Source: Mycobacterium sp. E1214 (GTDB lineage: Bacteria > Actinomycetota > Actinomycetes > Mycobacteriales > Mycobacteriaceae). Taken from it: a stretch of DNA of 64,000 nt. Every line of letters begins with the position of its first letter. The first letter of the stretch is position 1. The stretch is taken from positions 90,497-154,496 of the forward strand of contig NZ_LZJC01000082.1 of the NCBI RefSeq assembly GCF_001666755.1, in the 5' to 3' direction. Of this stretch, positions 41,712 through 50,968 are shown piece by piece. The notes below the pieces were generated by a model. The model made no database searches. It worked only from the letters and a program-made list of their open reading frames with translations, and had not been told where the DNA came from. Position numbers and translations under genes: made by a program.

Positions 41712-43754
41712 ATGGACTTCTACAACGCTTATCAGCAGGGCTTTGCGCGCGTCGCCGCCTGCACCCACCACGTCCGGATCGGCGACCCGGCGGCCAACGC
41801 CGAATCGGTGCTGGGGCTGGCGCGCGAGTGCCACGACGACGCCGTTGCGGTGGCGGTCTTCCCGGAGCTCACCTTGTCGGGCTACTCCATCGAGGACATC
41901 GTCTTGCAGGACCTGCTGCTCGACGACGTGGTCGGGGCGGTCGAGCGCATCGTCGCGGCCTCCACCGACCTGCTGCCCGTCCTGGTCGTCGGGGCGCCCC
42001 TGCGCTACCGGCACCGCATCTACAACACCGCGGTGGTGATCCATCGCGGCACGGTGCTGGGCGTCGTCCCCAAGTCCTACCCGCCCACCTACCGCGAGTT
42101 CTACGAGGGCCGCCAGATCGCGGCCGGCGACGACGAACGCGGCACCGTGCGCATCGGTGACGTCGAGGCGCCGTTCGGCCCGGACTTGCTGTTCGCCGCG
42201 TCGGACGTGCCCGGCCTGGTGCTGCACGTGGAGATCTGCGAGGACATGTTCGTGCCGATCCCGCCCAGCGCCGAGGCGGCCCTCGCGGGCGCGACGGTGT
42301 TGGCCAACCTGTCCGGCAGCCCCATCACGATCGGCCGGTCCGAGGATCGAAAGCTGTTGGCGCGCTCCGCCTCCGCGCGGTGCCTGGCCGCTTACATCTA
42401 CGCAGCGGCCGGCGAGGGGGAGTCGACCACCGACCTGGCGTGGGACGGCGAGACCATGATCTGGGAGAACGCCGAGCTGCTCGCCGAGTCCGAGCGCTTC
42501 CCCAAGGGTGAGCGCCGCTGCGTCGCCGACGTCGACCTGCACCTGCTGCGCTCCGAGCGGCTCCGGATGGGGACCTTCGATGACAATCGCCGACACCACC
42601 GAGGTACGGCGGACGCCTACCGGCGCATTGAATTTCGGCTCGACCCGCCGGGCGGTGACATCGGGCTGCTGCGCGACATCGAGCGATTCCCGTTCGTGCC
42701 CGCCGACCCCGAGCGATTGGAACAGGACTGCTACGAGGCGTACAACATCCAGGTCTCGGGGCTCGAGCAGCGGTTGCGCGCGTTGGATTACCCCAAGGTC
42801 GTCATCGGCATCTCCGGCGGCCTGGACTCCACGCACGCGCTGATCGTCGCCGCGCACGCGATGGACCGCGAGCAGCGGCCCCGCAGCGACATCCTGGCCT
42901 TCACGCTGCCCGGCTTCGCCACCGGCGACCGGACCAAGCGCAACGCCATCGAGCTGTGCAACGCGCTGGGCGTCACGTTCTCCGAGATCGACATCACCGA
43001 AACGGCGAAGCTGATGTTCAAGGAGATCGACCATCCCTTCGGGCGCGGCGAGAAGGTCTACGACGTCACCTTCGAGAACGTTCAAGCCGGTCTGCGCACC
43101 GATTACCTGTTCCGGCTGGCCAATCAGCGCGGCGGCATCGTGCTGGGCACCGGCGACCTTTCCGAGCTGGCCCTGGGCTGGTCGACGTACGGGGTCGGCG
43201 ACCAGATGTCGCACTACAACGTCAACGGCGGCGTCCCGAAGACGTTGATCCAGCACCTAATTCGGTGGGTGATCTCCTCGGGCCAGTTCGAATCGGACGT
43301 CACCGACGTGCTGCAGTCGGTGGTGGACACCGAGATCTCCCCGGAGCTGGTCCCCAGCGGCGAGGAGGAGGAGCTGCAGAGCAGCGAGGACAAAGTGGGA
43401 CCCTATGCCCTGCAAGACTTCTCGCTATTCCACGTGCTGCGCTACGGGTTCCGGCCGTCGAAGATCGCCTTCTTGGCCTGGCACGCGTGGAGCGACACCG
43501 AGCGCGGCACCTGGCCGCCGGGCTTCCCGGACGACAAGCGGCCGTCCTACTCGCTCAAGGAGATTCGACACTGGTTGGCGATCTTCGTGCAACGGTTCTA
43601 TTCGTTCAGCCAGTTCAAGCGGTCGGCGCTGCCGAACGGGCCCAAGGTGTCCCACGGCGGGGCGCTGTCGCCGCGCGGCGACTGGCGCGCCCCGTCGGAC
43701 ATGTCGGCGCGCATCTGGCTCGACGAGATCCAGCGCGAAATCCCCGAGGAGTGA
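41712..43754 (+). CDS. nadE: Glutamine-dependent NAD+ synthetase
   Basis: The 680-residue enzyme makes NAD from nicotinate adenine dinucleotide. The N-terminal nitrilase-like glutaminase has E52 (FPELTLSGY), K121 (VPKSYPP) and C176 (EICEDMF). The synthetase domain carries the P-loop GISGGLDST near 364-372. The length agrees with the M. tuberculosis enzyme (Rv2438c). ATG 41712 follows GGAAGGG. It is divergent from the cysteine hydrolase gene. Confidence 0.97.
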   Translation: MDFYNAYQQGFARVAACTHHVRIGDPAANAESVLGLARECHDDAVAVAVFPELTLSGYSIEDIVLQDLLLDDVVGAVERIVAASTDLLPVLVVGAPLRYRHRIYNTAVVIHRGTVLGVVPKSYPPTYREFYEGRQIAAGDDERGTVRIGDVEAPFGPDLLFAASDVPGLVLHVEICEDMFVPIPPSAEAALAGATVLANLSGSPITIGRSEDRKLLARSASARCLAAYIYAAAGEGESTTDLAWDGETMIWENAELLAESERFPKGERRCVADVDLHLLRSERLRMGTFDDNRRHHRGTADAYRRIEFRLDPPGGDIGLLRDIERFPFVPADPERLEQDCYEAYNIQVSGLEQRLRALDYPKVVIGISGGLDSTHALIVAAHAMDREQRPRSDILAFTLPGFATGDRTKRNAIELCNALGVTFSEIDITETAKLMFKEIDHPFGRGEKVYDVTFENVQAGLRTDYLFRLANQRGGIVLGTGDLSELALGWSTYGVGDQMSHYNVNGGVPKTLIQHLIRWVISSGQFESDVTDVLQSVVDTEISPELVPSGEEEELQSSEDKVGPYALQDFSLFHVLRYGFRPSKIAFLAWHAWSDTERGTWPPGFPDDKRPSYSLKEIRHWLAIFVQRFYSFSQFKRSALPNGPKVSHGGALSPRGDWRAPSDMSARIWLDEIQREIPEE

Positions 43755-43766
43755 GTCGCAGACCCG

Positions 43767-45101
43767 TCACGGCCGCTCGGCGTCGACGACCTCGCGGACC
43801 CGCTGCAGGGCGTCGGCCAGGTCGGAAAGGGTGGGCGTGCCCAATGCCAGGCGCAACGCGTTCGGCGGGTGCGCGGTGACGCAGAACGCCTGGGCCGTCG
43901 ACACCAGGACGCCTCGGTCGCCCAGCCGGTGTGCGACGCCGTCGGCTCGCGCGTGGTCGGGCAGCCGCAGCCAGCCGTAGTACGAGGACGGGGCGCCGTG
44001 ATAGTCCAGCGGCGCCAGCGCGCGGCGCGCGAGCTCCTGGCGACGCCGGGCGTCGCCGCGGCGGTCCTTCTCCAGCCGTGCGACCGTGCCGTCGGCCAGC
44101 CAGCGCGTGACCACTGCCGACACCAGGCTCGACGTGCCCCAACTCGAAGCCCGCAGCGCCTGGTTGGCCCGCGGTAGATGCCGGTCCGGCGTCACGACGA
44201 AGCCGAAGCGCAGGCCGGTGGCGAGGTTCTTCGAGAAGCTCGCCACGTGCAGCGTGCGTTCCGGCGCCAGCGCGTACAGCGGGGGGCCGGCCTGCGGCTC
44301 GAGGAAGGCGTACGTCCCGTCCTCGATGATGGCGCAATCGTGCCGGCGCGCGACGTCGACCAGCCGGGCCCGGTCCCGCCGAGACATGGTGTGGCCGAGG
44401 GGGTTCTGCAGGGTCGGCATGACGTAGACGGCCGCGACGCGGCGCCGCTCGCACAGGGCCGTCAGCGCGTCGAGATCCGGCCCGCCGGTGCCGGTCGGGA
44501 ACGGCGCCAACTCCACGGCGCGGTCTTCGGCGAGCACCTTGATGCCGGGGTAGGTCAGCTCCTCGGCGGCGACGATCGCCCCGGGGCGGGCCAGCACCCG
44601 CAGCGCGACGTCCAGGCCGTGCTGCGATCCGGCGGTGAGCACCACGTTGTCGGGCGGCACGTCGATGTCGCGGTCGAGGAGGTACGTCGCCACCGCGGCC
44701 CGGTCGGCGGTTCGGCCACCGGGTGCGTGCTGGGTGAGCACCGACCCCAGGTCTCCCGTTGCGGCCAGAGCCCGCAACGCTTCGCGCAGTTGCTCGGGCT
44801 GCTCGTCGGCCAGCGGCTGGTTGAACGACAGGTCGGCGACCCGGGACGCCGCGGGGATGCGGCGCCCGTCCAGGCCGCCGTAGCCGCCCTGGTCCCGGAC
44901 GAACGTCCCGCGGCCCGGTTCACCGGACACCAGCCCGGCCCGCGCCAGGTGGGCGTAGACGCGCGTCGCCGTGGCCAGCGCGATGCCGTGCCGCCGGGCC
45001 AGATCCCGGTGGGTGGGCAGCCGGGTGCCCGGCGGCAGGCGGCCCGCGCGGATGTCGGCGGTCAGTCGATCCACGAGCGCGGTGTAGGGGCTGGTCGGCA
45101 T
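43767..45101 (-). CDS. MocR/PdxR-type regulator (GntR wHTH fused to PLP aminotransferase fold)
   Basis: The 444-residue protein joins a GntR winged helix (residues 1-75; LPTHRDLARRHGIALATATRVYAHL) to a fold-type I aminotransferase domain (about 100-440). The PLP lysine is probably in HVASFSKNLATGLRFG. Such regulators sense PLP or amine ligands. A palindrome sits 16 bp upstream of its ATG and recurs upstream of the next genes, which defines its likely regulon. A true aminotransferase is unlikely given the DNA-binding domain. Confidence 0.9.
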   Translation of the reverse strand: MPTSPYTALVDRLTADIRAGRLPPGTRLPTHRDLARRHGIALATATRVYAHLARAGLVSGEPGRGTFVRDQGGYGGLDGRRIPAASRVADLSFNQPLADEQPEQLREALRALAATGDLGSVLTQHAPGGRTADRAAVATYLLDRDIDVPPDNVVLTAGSQHGLDVALRVLARPGAIVAAEELTYPGIKVLAEDRAVELAPFPTGTGGPDLDALTALCERRRVAAVYVMPTLQNPLGHTMSRRDRARLVDVARRHDCAIIEDGTYAFLEPQAGPPLYALAPERTLHVASFSKNLATGLRFGFVVTPDRHLPRANQALRASSWGTSSLVSAVVTRWLADGTVARLEKDRRGDARRRQELARRALAPLDYHGAPSSYYGWLRLPDHARADGVAHRLGDRGVLVSTAQAFCVTAHPPNALRLALGTPTLSDLADALQRVREVVDAERP

Positions 45102-45116
45102 CGGTCGCCTCGTTGG

Positions 45117-45142
45117 GTAGGACAATCCGCCGATTGTTCTAC
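45117..45142. promoter_or_regulatory. Palindromic operator 1 (upstream of mocR)
   Basis: GTAGGACAAT, 6-bp spacer, ATTGTTCTAC: 10-bp arms with one mismatch. It is almost the same as the site at 45679-45702. Confidence 0.75.
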
Positions 45143-45154
45143 CACGGCGCCGGG

Positions 45155-45562
45155 TCAGGCGCGCGCCCGGCGCCAGCCCTGGTATTGCAGCTCGGCGAAC
45201 AGCAGCGTGTACGCGCCGGAGCCGAGCGTCAGGGCGACGCCCGCGGTGGTCAACGGGAAAACGTCCGCCAGTACCAGCCCGATGGCGGCCACCGTGTAGA
45301 GCAGGTTGGCCACGATGACGCCCATGCCGGTGCGGATGACCGTGGGCCGGCCGGCCAGCCAGAACACGACCACGCCGTAGCCGACCAGAAAGGCCGCCAT
45401 GGCGTCCTCGTATGCCGCGGTGGTGCCCGAGATGTCGGCCAGCCGGCCCGCCAGGGGAATGCCGGCCAAGCCGACCAGGGCGCTGATCGCGGCGTCGGCG
45501 CGCATCGCGAGGCGCAGCAGCCGGTCGCGGGTCGTGGCGGGGGCGATGGTGGTGGCGGCCAT
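45155..45562 (-). CDS. Small four-helix membrane protein
   Basis: The 135-residue protein has four hydrophobic segments: about 27-45, 53-71, 77-98 and 103-122. A short basic N terminus (TTRDRLLRLAMRADA) precedes them. I recognise no family with confidence. ATG 45562 has AAAGGA at the right distance. An operator matching the one before mocR lies 117 bp upstream, so it is probably under MocR control. Confidence 0.7.
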   Translation of the reverse strand: MAATTIAPATTRDRLLRLAMRADAAISALVGLAGIPLAGRLADISGTTAAYEDAMAAFLVGYGVVVFWLAGRPTVIRTGMGVIVANLLYTVAAIGLVLADVFPLTTAGVALTLGSGAYTLLFAELQYQGWRRARA

Positions 45563-45678
45563 GGTGGTTCCTTTCGTTGCGGCGGTGTTGCCTGCCCCGA
45601 CGCTCGCCGAAAACCACTGCCACCTCGACGTCAGACGCTGCCAACCGCTGCCAACGGTGCTGCACCGCGCAATGTAGC

Positions 45679-45702
45679 TAGGACAATTTGTCGATTGTCC
45701 TA
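45679..45702. promoter_or_regulatory. Palindromic operator 2 (membrane protein / GNAT divergon)
   Basis: TAGGACAAT, 6-bp spacer, ATTGTCCTA: perfect 9-bp arms. It lies between divergent starts at 45562 and 45743 and 40 bp from the GNAT ATG. Confidence 0.8.
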
Positions 45703-45742
45703 ACATGCGTGGCTACGCTCGGGCCCTCAGGAGGTACCGACG

Positions 45743-46270
45743 ATGCTGATGGCCCCACACTGTCCGGACATCCCGGCCGCGCGCGCGGCGCGGATCGGGA
45801 CGCCGCTCCCGCCGCGCGTCCGGCCGATCCGGCGCACCGACGGCGCGGCGATCCTGCGGATGCACGAGCGGTGCAGCCAGGCCACGCGGCATGCCCGCTG
45901 GCTCGGACCCGGCTCGTCGTTTCCGGCCTCCTATCTGCGTTCGATGCTCGACGGCGGCGACGAGCACCTCGCGGTGGTCGCGACCTGCCCCGGCCGCCCC
46001 GGCGAGGTCGTCGGGTTGGGCAGCGCGGCCCATACGCCCGACGGCAGCTGGGAGTTGGGCCTCCTGGTCGAGGACCGCTATCAGCGCAACGGCATCGGCA
46101 CGTTGCTGCTCGGCCGCCTGGTGCAACTGGTGGGACCCGAGGCGCCGCTGTGCGCGTCCGCGCTGTCCGCCAACGGGCGGCTGCTGGGCAAGTTGGCCCG
46201 GTTCGGCGCGGTGTCGCTGGAGCACGACAGCGGCGTCAGCTATGCCCGCGTCGTTCGAAGTCGGAGTTGA
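45743..46270 (+). CDS. GNAT family N-acetyltransferase
   Basis: The 175-residue protein has the acetyl-CoA pyrophosphate loop in LLVEDRYQRNGIGTLLL (a Q/RxxGxG/A form) and RPIRRTDGAAILRMHERCS at the start of the fold. The acceptor is unknown. ATG 45743 follows AGGAGG at 45729-45734 and lies 40 bp from the second palindromic operator. Co-control with a PLP-sensing regulator suggests an amine or amino acid acceptor, which is only inference. Confidence 0.8.
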   Translation: MLMAPHCPDIPAARAARIGTPLPPRVRPIRRTDGAAILRMHERCSQATRHARWLGPGSSFPASYLRSMLDGGDEHLAVVATCPGRPGEVVGLGSAAHTPDGSWELGLLVEDRYQRNGIGTLLLGRLVQLVGPEAPLCASALSANGRLLGKLARFGAVSLEHDSGVSYARVVRSRS

Positions 46271-46277
46271 CGCGGGG

Positions 46278-46829
46278 CTAGCCGCGCTCGTAGGTGCCCG
46301 TCAAAGTTCCGCGGGCCAGCACGTGTCCGCGCACCGCGGCCAATAGCGCCTTGGCGGTGTTGACCGAATCGGGAATCGGCCGGTCGACGGCCAAGAGGTG
46401 GAAGCGGTACCGGTGTGGCCCGTGCCCGGGGATGGGGCGCGGCCCGGCGTAGCCGCGGTTGCCCAGGTCGGCGCGGACGAAGCGGACGCCGGCCGTCGCG
46501 GGGTGCAATGCGCCGGCGTCGAGCCCGGGTAGCGACGGCTCGATCACCGCCACGGTGTGCAGCAGCGGGCGCGGCAGCGGAACGTCGACGTCGTCGATGA
46601 TGAGCACCAGTGCCCGCGCCGTGGCCGGCACACCGGCCCAGCACAGCGGTGGTGACTGATCGTCACCGACGCCCTTGCCGGCGCTGGCCCGCGGCAGCGC
46701 CGCCCCGTCGGCGAAGGCGGCGCTGGTCACCGAGATGGTTTCGGCGGCCGCAAAGTCGTTGTGCGCCAATGGGCTACGTCGCGCGTCGGCGCGCAGACCG
46801 CGCAGCGACTTGCCCAGCAACTCGATCAT
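46278..46829 (-). CDS. YbhB/PEBP family protein
   Basis: The 183-residue protein has the phosphatidylethanolamine-binding fold: the anion-site [17 protein letters not shown] and [24 protein letters not shown], matching the DPD and GPxPP.GxHRY signatures. Bacterial members lack a firm function. The ATGA overlap with the LeuD-like gene puts it last in the five-gene operon; it may bind the acid substrate or protect an enzyme, which is inference. Confidence 0.85.
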   Translation of the reverse strand: MIELLGKSLRGLRADARRSPLAHNDFAAAETISVTSAAFADGAALPRASAGKGVGDDQSPPLCWAGVPATARALVLIIDDVDVPLPRPLLHTVAVIEPSLPGLDAGALHPATAGVRFVRADLGNRGYAGPRPIPGHGPHRYRFHLLAVDRPIPDSVNTAKALLAAVRGHVLARGTLTGTYERG

Positions 46830-47386
46830 GCGCCGCTCCCGGCGCCCCGCATCGCCACGCTGGGTGACCGTAGCAGGTCGCCGAGTTCGGCCGGCAGGAA
46901 GCCTTGCCCGGCCAGCCGCGGCATGACACCGCCGCTCGCGATGATGTCGAGGAGCAGGTCGGGCAGCTTGGGAACGGTGCCGCCGGCGCCGGTGCTGTCG
47001 TTGCGCCAGGTGCCGGCGCTCAGGTCGAAGGTGCCGGTGTCGCCCTCGCGGAACGCGCTCGTGGCGTCGGGGACCGTCATCGCCGGCAGGCCGGCGTTGA
47101 CGGCGTTGCGGAAGAACAGCGAGTTGAACTCCTCGGCCACCAGGCCGGCGATCCCGAGCTCGCTGAACAGCGCGGCGACCGGGCGCGACGACCCGAGCCC
47201 GAAGTTCTTGCCCGCCACGACGATATCGCCCGCAGACACCTCGTCGGTCCAACCGGGTCGCACCTCGTAGAAGATGTGCTTGGCCGCCTCGGCGGGCTCC
47301 ATCTTCATGGCAAAGGCCGGATACATGGCGTCGGTGTTGAGGCTGTCGCCGAACACCCAGACTTTCCCGCTGAAGGACAAGGTCAT
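46826..47386 (-). CDS. LeuD-like (aconitase family) hydratase small subunit
   Basis: The 186-residue swivelling subunit of an aconitase-family hydro-lyase has [10 protein letters not shown] near residues 15-24 (family D-T-D-x-I-x-P) and the substrate-binding loop GLGSSRPVA at 63-71 (family GCGSSREHA). The C-terminal 55 residues extend past the usual small-subunit core. It overlaps the large subunit by 4 nt. Isopropylmalate isomerase is the closest label, but no leucine gene is nearby and the neighbours suggest another 2-alkylmalate or tricarboxylic substrate. Confidence 0.85.
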   Translation of the reverse strand: MTLSFSGKVWVFGDSLNTDAMYPAFAMKMEPAEAAKHIFYEVRPGWTDEVSAGDIVVAGKNFGLGSSRPVAALFSELGIAGLVAEEFNSLFFRNAVNAGLPAMTVPDATSAFREGDTGTFDLSAGTWRNDSTGAGGTVPKLPDLLLDIIASGGVMPRLAGQGFLPAELGDLLRSPSVAMRGAGSGA

Positions 47387-48624
47387 TCGGTCACGCTCCT
47401 GGGATCGGTGATGTAACCGGCGATCGCGGACGCGGCGACCGTCGCCGGGGCCGCCATGAAGATCTCGGCGTCGGTGCTGCCCATGCGGCCGGTGAAGTTG
47501 CGGGTGCTCGACGTGAGGCACACCTCGCCGGGGCCGACTACGCCCATGTGATAGCCGAAGCAGGCGCCGCACGTGGAGTTGGTGATGACCGCGCCGGCGT
47601 CGGCGATGTCTTGCAGGTAGCCACGCCGCATGGCTTCCCGGTACACGGCCTGGGAGGCGGGCGTGACCAGCAGCCGCACGCCCGGCGCTATCATGTTGCC
47701 GCGCAACACGTCCGCGGCGATTTCGAGGTCTTCGAGCTGGCCGTTGGCGCACGACCCGATGAATGCCTGGTCGATCTTCTGCCGGCCCAACCGGGAAACC
47801 GGCACGCCGTTGTGGCTGACGGTGCCCGGTAGCGCGACGTAGGGTTCCAGTCCGGCGAGGTCGATGTGGTGAACCTCCTGGTAGGAGGCGTCGGAATCCG
47901 GTGCGGCGGAATGGTATGCGGTCACCCCGCGGTCGCGTAGGAAGGCGGCCAACACCTCGTCGGGTTCGAACGTGCTGAAATCGGCCGACACCTCGGCGCC
48001 CTGGGTGGCAATGGTGCGCCGGTCGTGCATCGGGATGCCGGCCAGCCCCGGGCCCCCGAATTCCAGGTTGAGGTTGGGGGCGTCGCCGTATTCGTTGGCG
48101 ATGTGCAAGAAGATGTCCTTGCCACTGACCGCGCCGGGTTTGACGCCCTCGAGCTGGTAGCGGATGGTCGGCGCGACCTGAAACCACGTGGTGCCGGTGC
48201 ACATGATCGAGTAGATCTCCGCCGGCCCCAGCCCGCGGGCGGCGGTGTTGTAGGCGCCGGCCGCGCAGGTGTGCGAGTCGGTGCAGGCCAGGATCTCGCC
48301 GGGGCGCGCCAAGCCGTTCTCGGCGATCACCTGATGGCAGATGCCGTGCCGTCCCACGTCGTAGAAGCGTTGGATGCCGAAGTCGGCGGCGAACTTTCGG
48401 GCGTGCCCGCCGCCGGTCGCGTCCTTGATGGTGGGCGCGGGCACGGCGTGGTCCATGATGACCGCGAGCTTGTCGGGGTCGTGGATCCGCGTCGGTGGGA
48501 TCCACATGGTGGCGAATTGCAGGTCGATCAGCACCGTCATGTCGACGTCGACCACGACGGTGTCACCCGGCGCCACCGCCTCGCGGCCGGCCTTGCGGGC
48601 GAGGATCTTTTCGATGATGGTCAT
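47383..48624 (-). CDS. LeuC-like (aconitase family) hydratase large subunit
   Basis: This is the [4Fe-4S] subunit, 413 residues from ATG 48624; a second ATG at 48630 is possible. Cluster cysteines are C292 in IGSCANG and C352/C355 in [22 protein letters not shown] and the substrate loop [15 protein letters not shown] are conserved. The short length is that of the archaeal-type LeuC/HacA/DmdA group, not of the fused aconitases. ATG 48624 overlaps the stop of the upstream lyase (ATGA), so the lyase and hydratase are translationally coupled. Confidence 0.88.
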   Translation of the reverse strand: MTIIEKILARKAGREAVAPGDTVVVDVDMTVLIDLQFATMWIPPTRIHDPDKLAVIMDHAVPAPTIKDATGGGHARKFAADFGIQRFYDVGRHGICHQVIAENGLARPGEILACTDSHTCAAGAYNTAARGLGPAEIYSIMCTGTTWFQVAPTIRYQLEGVKPGAVSGKDIFLHIANEYGDAPNLNLEFGGPGLAGIPMHDRRTIATQGAEVSADFSTFEPDEVLAAFLRDRGVTAYHSAAPDSDASYQEVHHIDLAGLEPYVALPGTVSHNGVPVSRLGRQKIDQAFIGSCANGQLEDLEIAADVLRGNMIAPGVRLLVTPASQAVYREAMRRGYLQDIADAGAVITNSTCGACFGYHMGVVGPGEVCLTSSTRNFTGRMGSTDAEIFMAAPATVAASAIAGYITDPRSVTE

Positions 48625-49511
48625 GCCCATGAGGCGGCCTTACTGCGGTGCGCGTACTTGTCGTCGAGGGAGCGCCAGTCGGCCATGCCGACCAAGTTGA
48701 AGAAGTCGGCGGGACTGCCGGGCAGGTGGGCCGCGGCGTCGGTGCCGTTGAGCTCGCAGAGGCTGTGCAGCATGCCCAGAGTCGCGTGCAGCAGCAGGTT
48801 GCTCGGGTGGATGGCGATGGCGTAGCCCAGTTCCTGCAGCCGGGCGGGTGACTCGAGCGGCGTAAGGCCGCCCTGCACCAGGTTGATCAGCAGAACAGCG
48901 TCGACTTCCCTTGCGATGCGCTCGATCTCGGCGGCGTCCTGCGGTGCCTCCACGAAGATGACGTCGGCGCCCGCCCGCGCGTAGCGGTTGGCGCGCTCGA
49001 TCGCGGCGTCCAAGCCGAGTGGTGCGCGGGCATCGGTGCGGGCCACCACCAGCAAGTCGTCATCCGAGCGAGCGTCCAGCGCCGCGGCCAGGGTCTGCTC
49101 GAACACCGCCGCGTCGACTACCTGCTTGTCCGGTAGGTGACCGCAGCGCTTGGGAAAGACTTGATCCTCCAACTGGATCGCCGCCACCCCGGCCGCGTCG
49201 TAGGCGCGCACGGTCCGCACCACGTTCATTGGTCCGCCGTAACCGGTGTCGGCGTCGGCGATCAGCGGGACGTCGCCCAGCGCCTGGGTGATCATGGCGG
49301 CCCGCTCGGCCATCTCGGAACCGGTCACCAGCCCGATGTCGGGCAGCCCGAAGCCCGAGGCCGCCACGCCGGCGCCCGTCAGGTAGGCCGCGGCGTGGCC
49401 GGTCCGCTTGGTCAGTTGTGCCGAGATGCCGTCGAAAACGCCTGGCGCGATGATCAATTCGCGGCTATCGAGCAGTTCCCGGAGTCGTCGCCGGGGTGCG
49501 GTGCTGGGCAT
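48621..49511 (-). CDS. Isocitrate lyase/PEP mutase superfamily C-C lyase
   Basis: The 296-residue TIM barrel has metal ligands in ADADTGYG (D86, D88) and QLEDQ (E115, D116). The catalytic loop is PKRCGH with C123. That KRCGH motif marks carbon-carbon lyases (methylisocitrate, dimethylmalate, isocitrate lyases) as opposed to phosphonomutases. It should cleave a 2-methyl- or alkyl-substituted malate-type acid, giving pyruvate or glyoxylate plus a shorter acid. It sits between the PrpD-like and LeuC-like genes and follows the PrpD-like gene by 10 bp. Confidence 0.88.
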   Translation of the reverse strand: MPSTAPRRRLRELLDSRELIIAPGVFDGISAQLTKRTGHAAAYLTGAGVAASGFGLPDIGLVTGSEMAERAAMITQALGDVPLIADADTGYGGPMNVVRTVRAYDAAGVAAIQLEDQVFPKRCGHLPDKQVVDAAVFEQTLAAALDARSDDDLLVVARTDARAPLGLDAAIERANRYARAGADVIFVEAPQDAAEIERIAREVDAVLLINLVQGGLTPLESPARLQELGYAIAIHPSNLLLHATLGMLHSLCELNGTDAAAHLPGSPADFFNLVGMADWRSLDDKYAHRSKAASWA

Positions 49512-49521
49512 GTCGTTCCTT

Positions 49522-50946
49522 TCAGTCGAGCGCGCCCGCGACGGGCGGGGCGAGCAGGTCGATGAGGTCTGCGATGTCCTCGAGGCTGTCCAGGCCCGTC
49601 AGCGCCGCCTCGATCGCGTTGGCGCGGGCGCGGCTGGTCACCCGGTCGGCAAGCGCGTGGAATTTCGCGACGAGTTCGGCGTTGGTCACCGGATCGGTGG
49701 GGGCGCCGTGGGGCACCGACACGCGGGCGCGGTGCACCGCGCCGTCGCGCGTCGTCACGACAAGATCGGTGCGCCACTTCTCGTCGGCGCGGGTCAGCGA
49801 CGCGTCGAGGTGCACCGACGTCGCCGCGATCAACGACCAGATGTCGTCGGAGTCCAGCCGCGCGGGCGTGAACTGCTCGGGCAGCACGTTGCCGTCCAGC
49901 AGGGCCGCGGCGGTGGCGTAGGCGATGTGCATCTGGGCGCCGATCGGGGTGAGGGGCCGTTGCGGTGGCCACCAACCGTGCTTGTAGATCGTTTCGCCGA
50001 CGGTGATGTCGATCGCGGTGATGTCGTCGGGGGCCACCTGCCGGCGCAGTCGGCGCGCGGCGTCGATGGCCCCGTGCAGACCGCCCATGGCGGCGTAGGA
50101 CTTGACCATGATGACGCCGGTTTCCCAGTGCTCGCCGAGTCCGGCGGTCAACAGCGCCGCGTCGGGGTCGTGGCCCTCACCGAAAACGCTGAGGAAGCCG
50201 CCGTATTCGCGCTCGAACACCCGCTTGATGCCGGTGTAGCCGGCCGCAGCGAGGCCGGCGGCGTAGAAGCCGTTGCGCGCCGCCAGGCCATGGTGCATGC
50301 GCTTGCTCATGGCCTCGTACTGCGCGGCCATCAATCCGCTCGATTGCGTGCCGGCCAGGCCGAGGGCGTCTTCGAGTTGCGCCGGGGGCAGTTCGCGCAG
50401 CTTGCCGGACGCCATTGCCGCCGCGTGGGTGCCGAACACCGCGCCCGAGTGCCAGCCGCGGTCGAGCATCTGGGTGCCGTGCAAGGTCAGGCCCACCCGC
50501 GGACCGACTTCGAACCCGGCGATCGCCGCGAGCAACAGGTCGGCGCCCGTCGTCGGGACCGTCCGGGTCGCGGCGGTCGACAGCAGCGCGGGAATTACAA
50601 GCGAGCAGCTGTGCAGCGGGGCCAGGGGATGGAAGTCGTCGAGTTCGAAGCCCTGGATGAAGGTGCCGTTGAGGATGGCGGCGGCGGGCGCCCCGGTCGT
50701 GCGGCCGGTGCCGACGACCACGGTGGGGCCGGGGCTTTCCAGATCGAGCACGGCCCCGGTGGCGAGCCGGGACCACGGCAACTGGGCGCCGATCAGGGCG
50801 CACCCGATGCCATCGAGCAGGAGGTGCTTGGCGCGTTCGACGATGGGCGGCGGCACGTCGGCGAGCGCGAGGTCCGCGACCCAGGTGGCAAGGCGGCCGG
50901 TCGGTCCCGCCGGGTCGGTGGCCGCGGGCGGCGCCGGTGCGCTCAT
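49522..50946 (-). CDS. MmgE/PrpD family dehydratase
   Basis: The 474-residue member of the 2-methylcitrate dehydratase/cis-aconitate decarboxylase/epimerase family has ILNGTFIQGFELDDFHPLAPLHSCS, the family active-site stretch with the Asp-Asp-His residues. YAAMGGLHGAIDA provides the second substrate segment. ATG 50946 has GAGGAG upstream and is the first gene of the operon, with the palindrome 23-44 bp upstream. The sequence does not tell dehydration from decarboxylation. True PrpD for propionate is normally next to PrpC, which is absent here. Confidence 0.88.
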   Translation of the reverse strand: MSAPAPPAATDPAGPTGRLATWVADLALADVPPPIVERAKHLLLDGIGCALIGAQLPWSRLATGAVLDLESPGPTVVVGTGRTTGAPAAAILNGTFIQGFELDDFHPLAPLHSCSLVIPALLSTAATRTVPTTGADLLLAAIAGFEVGPRVGLTLHGTQMLDRGWHSGAVFGTHAAAMASGKLRELPPAQLEDALGLAGTQSSGLMAAQYEAMSKRMHHGLAARNGFYAAGLAAAGYTGIKRVFEREYGGFLSVFGEGHDPDAALLTAGLGEHWETGVIMVKSYAAMGGLHGAIDAARRLRRQVAPDDITAIDITVGETIYKHGWWPPQRPLTPIGAQMHIAYATAAALLDGNVLPEQFTPARLDSDDIWSLIAATSVHLDASLTRADEKWRTDLVVTTRDGAVHRARVSVPHGAPTDPVTNAELVAKFHALADRVTSRARANAIEAALTGLDSLEDIADLIDLLAPPVAGALD

Positions 50947-50968
50947 CGTGGCTCCTCTCGTCGGGTTG

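Noticed and set aside
41091..43256. Very long N-terminal extension of the cysteine hydrolase, antisense to nadE
   Set aside because: The isochorismatase fold starts exactly at ATG 41630, and the extension lies opposite a complete NAD synthetase gene.
46826..48505. Single long frame joining the LeuD-like gene to 370 upstream codons
   Set aside because: The upstream part is out of frame with the clear LeuC-like gene; the 4-nt overlap at 47383-47386 shows two separate subunits, not a fusion.
46826..48624. Leucine biosynthesis leuCD
   Set aside because: Family membership fits, but the genes sit within a lyase/PrpD operon under a GntR regulator, with no leucine gene nearby.
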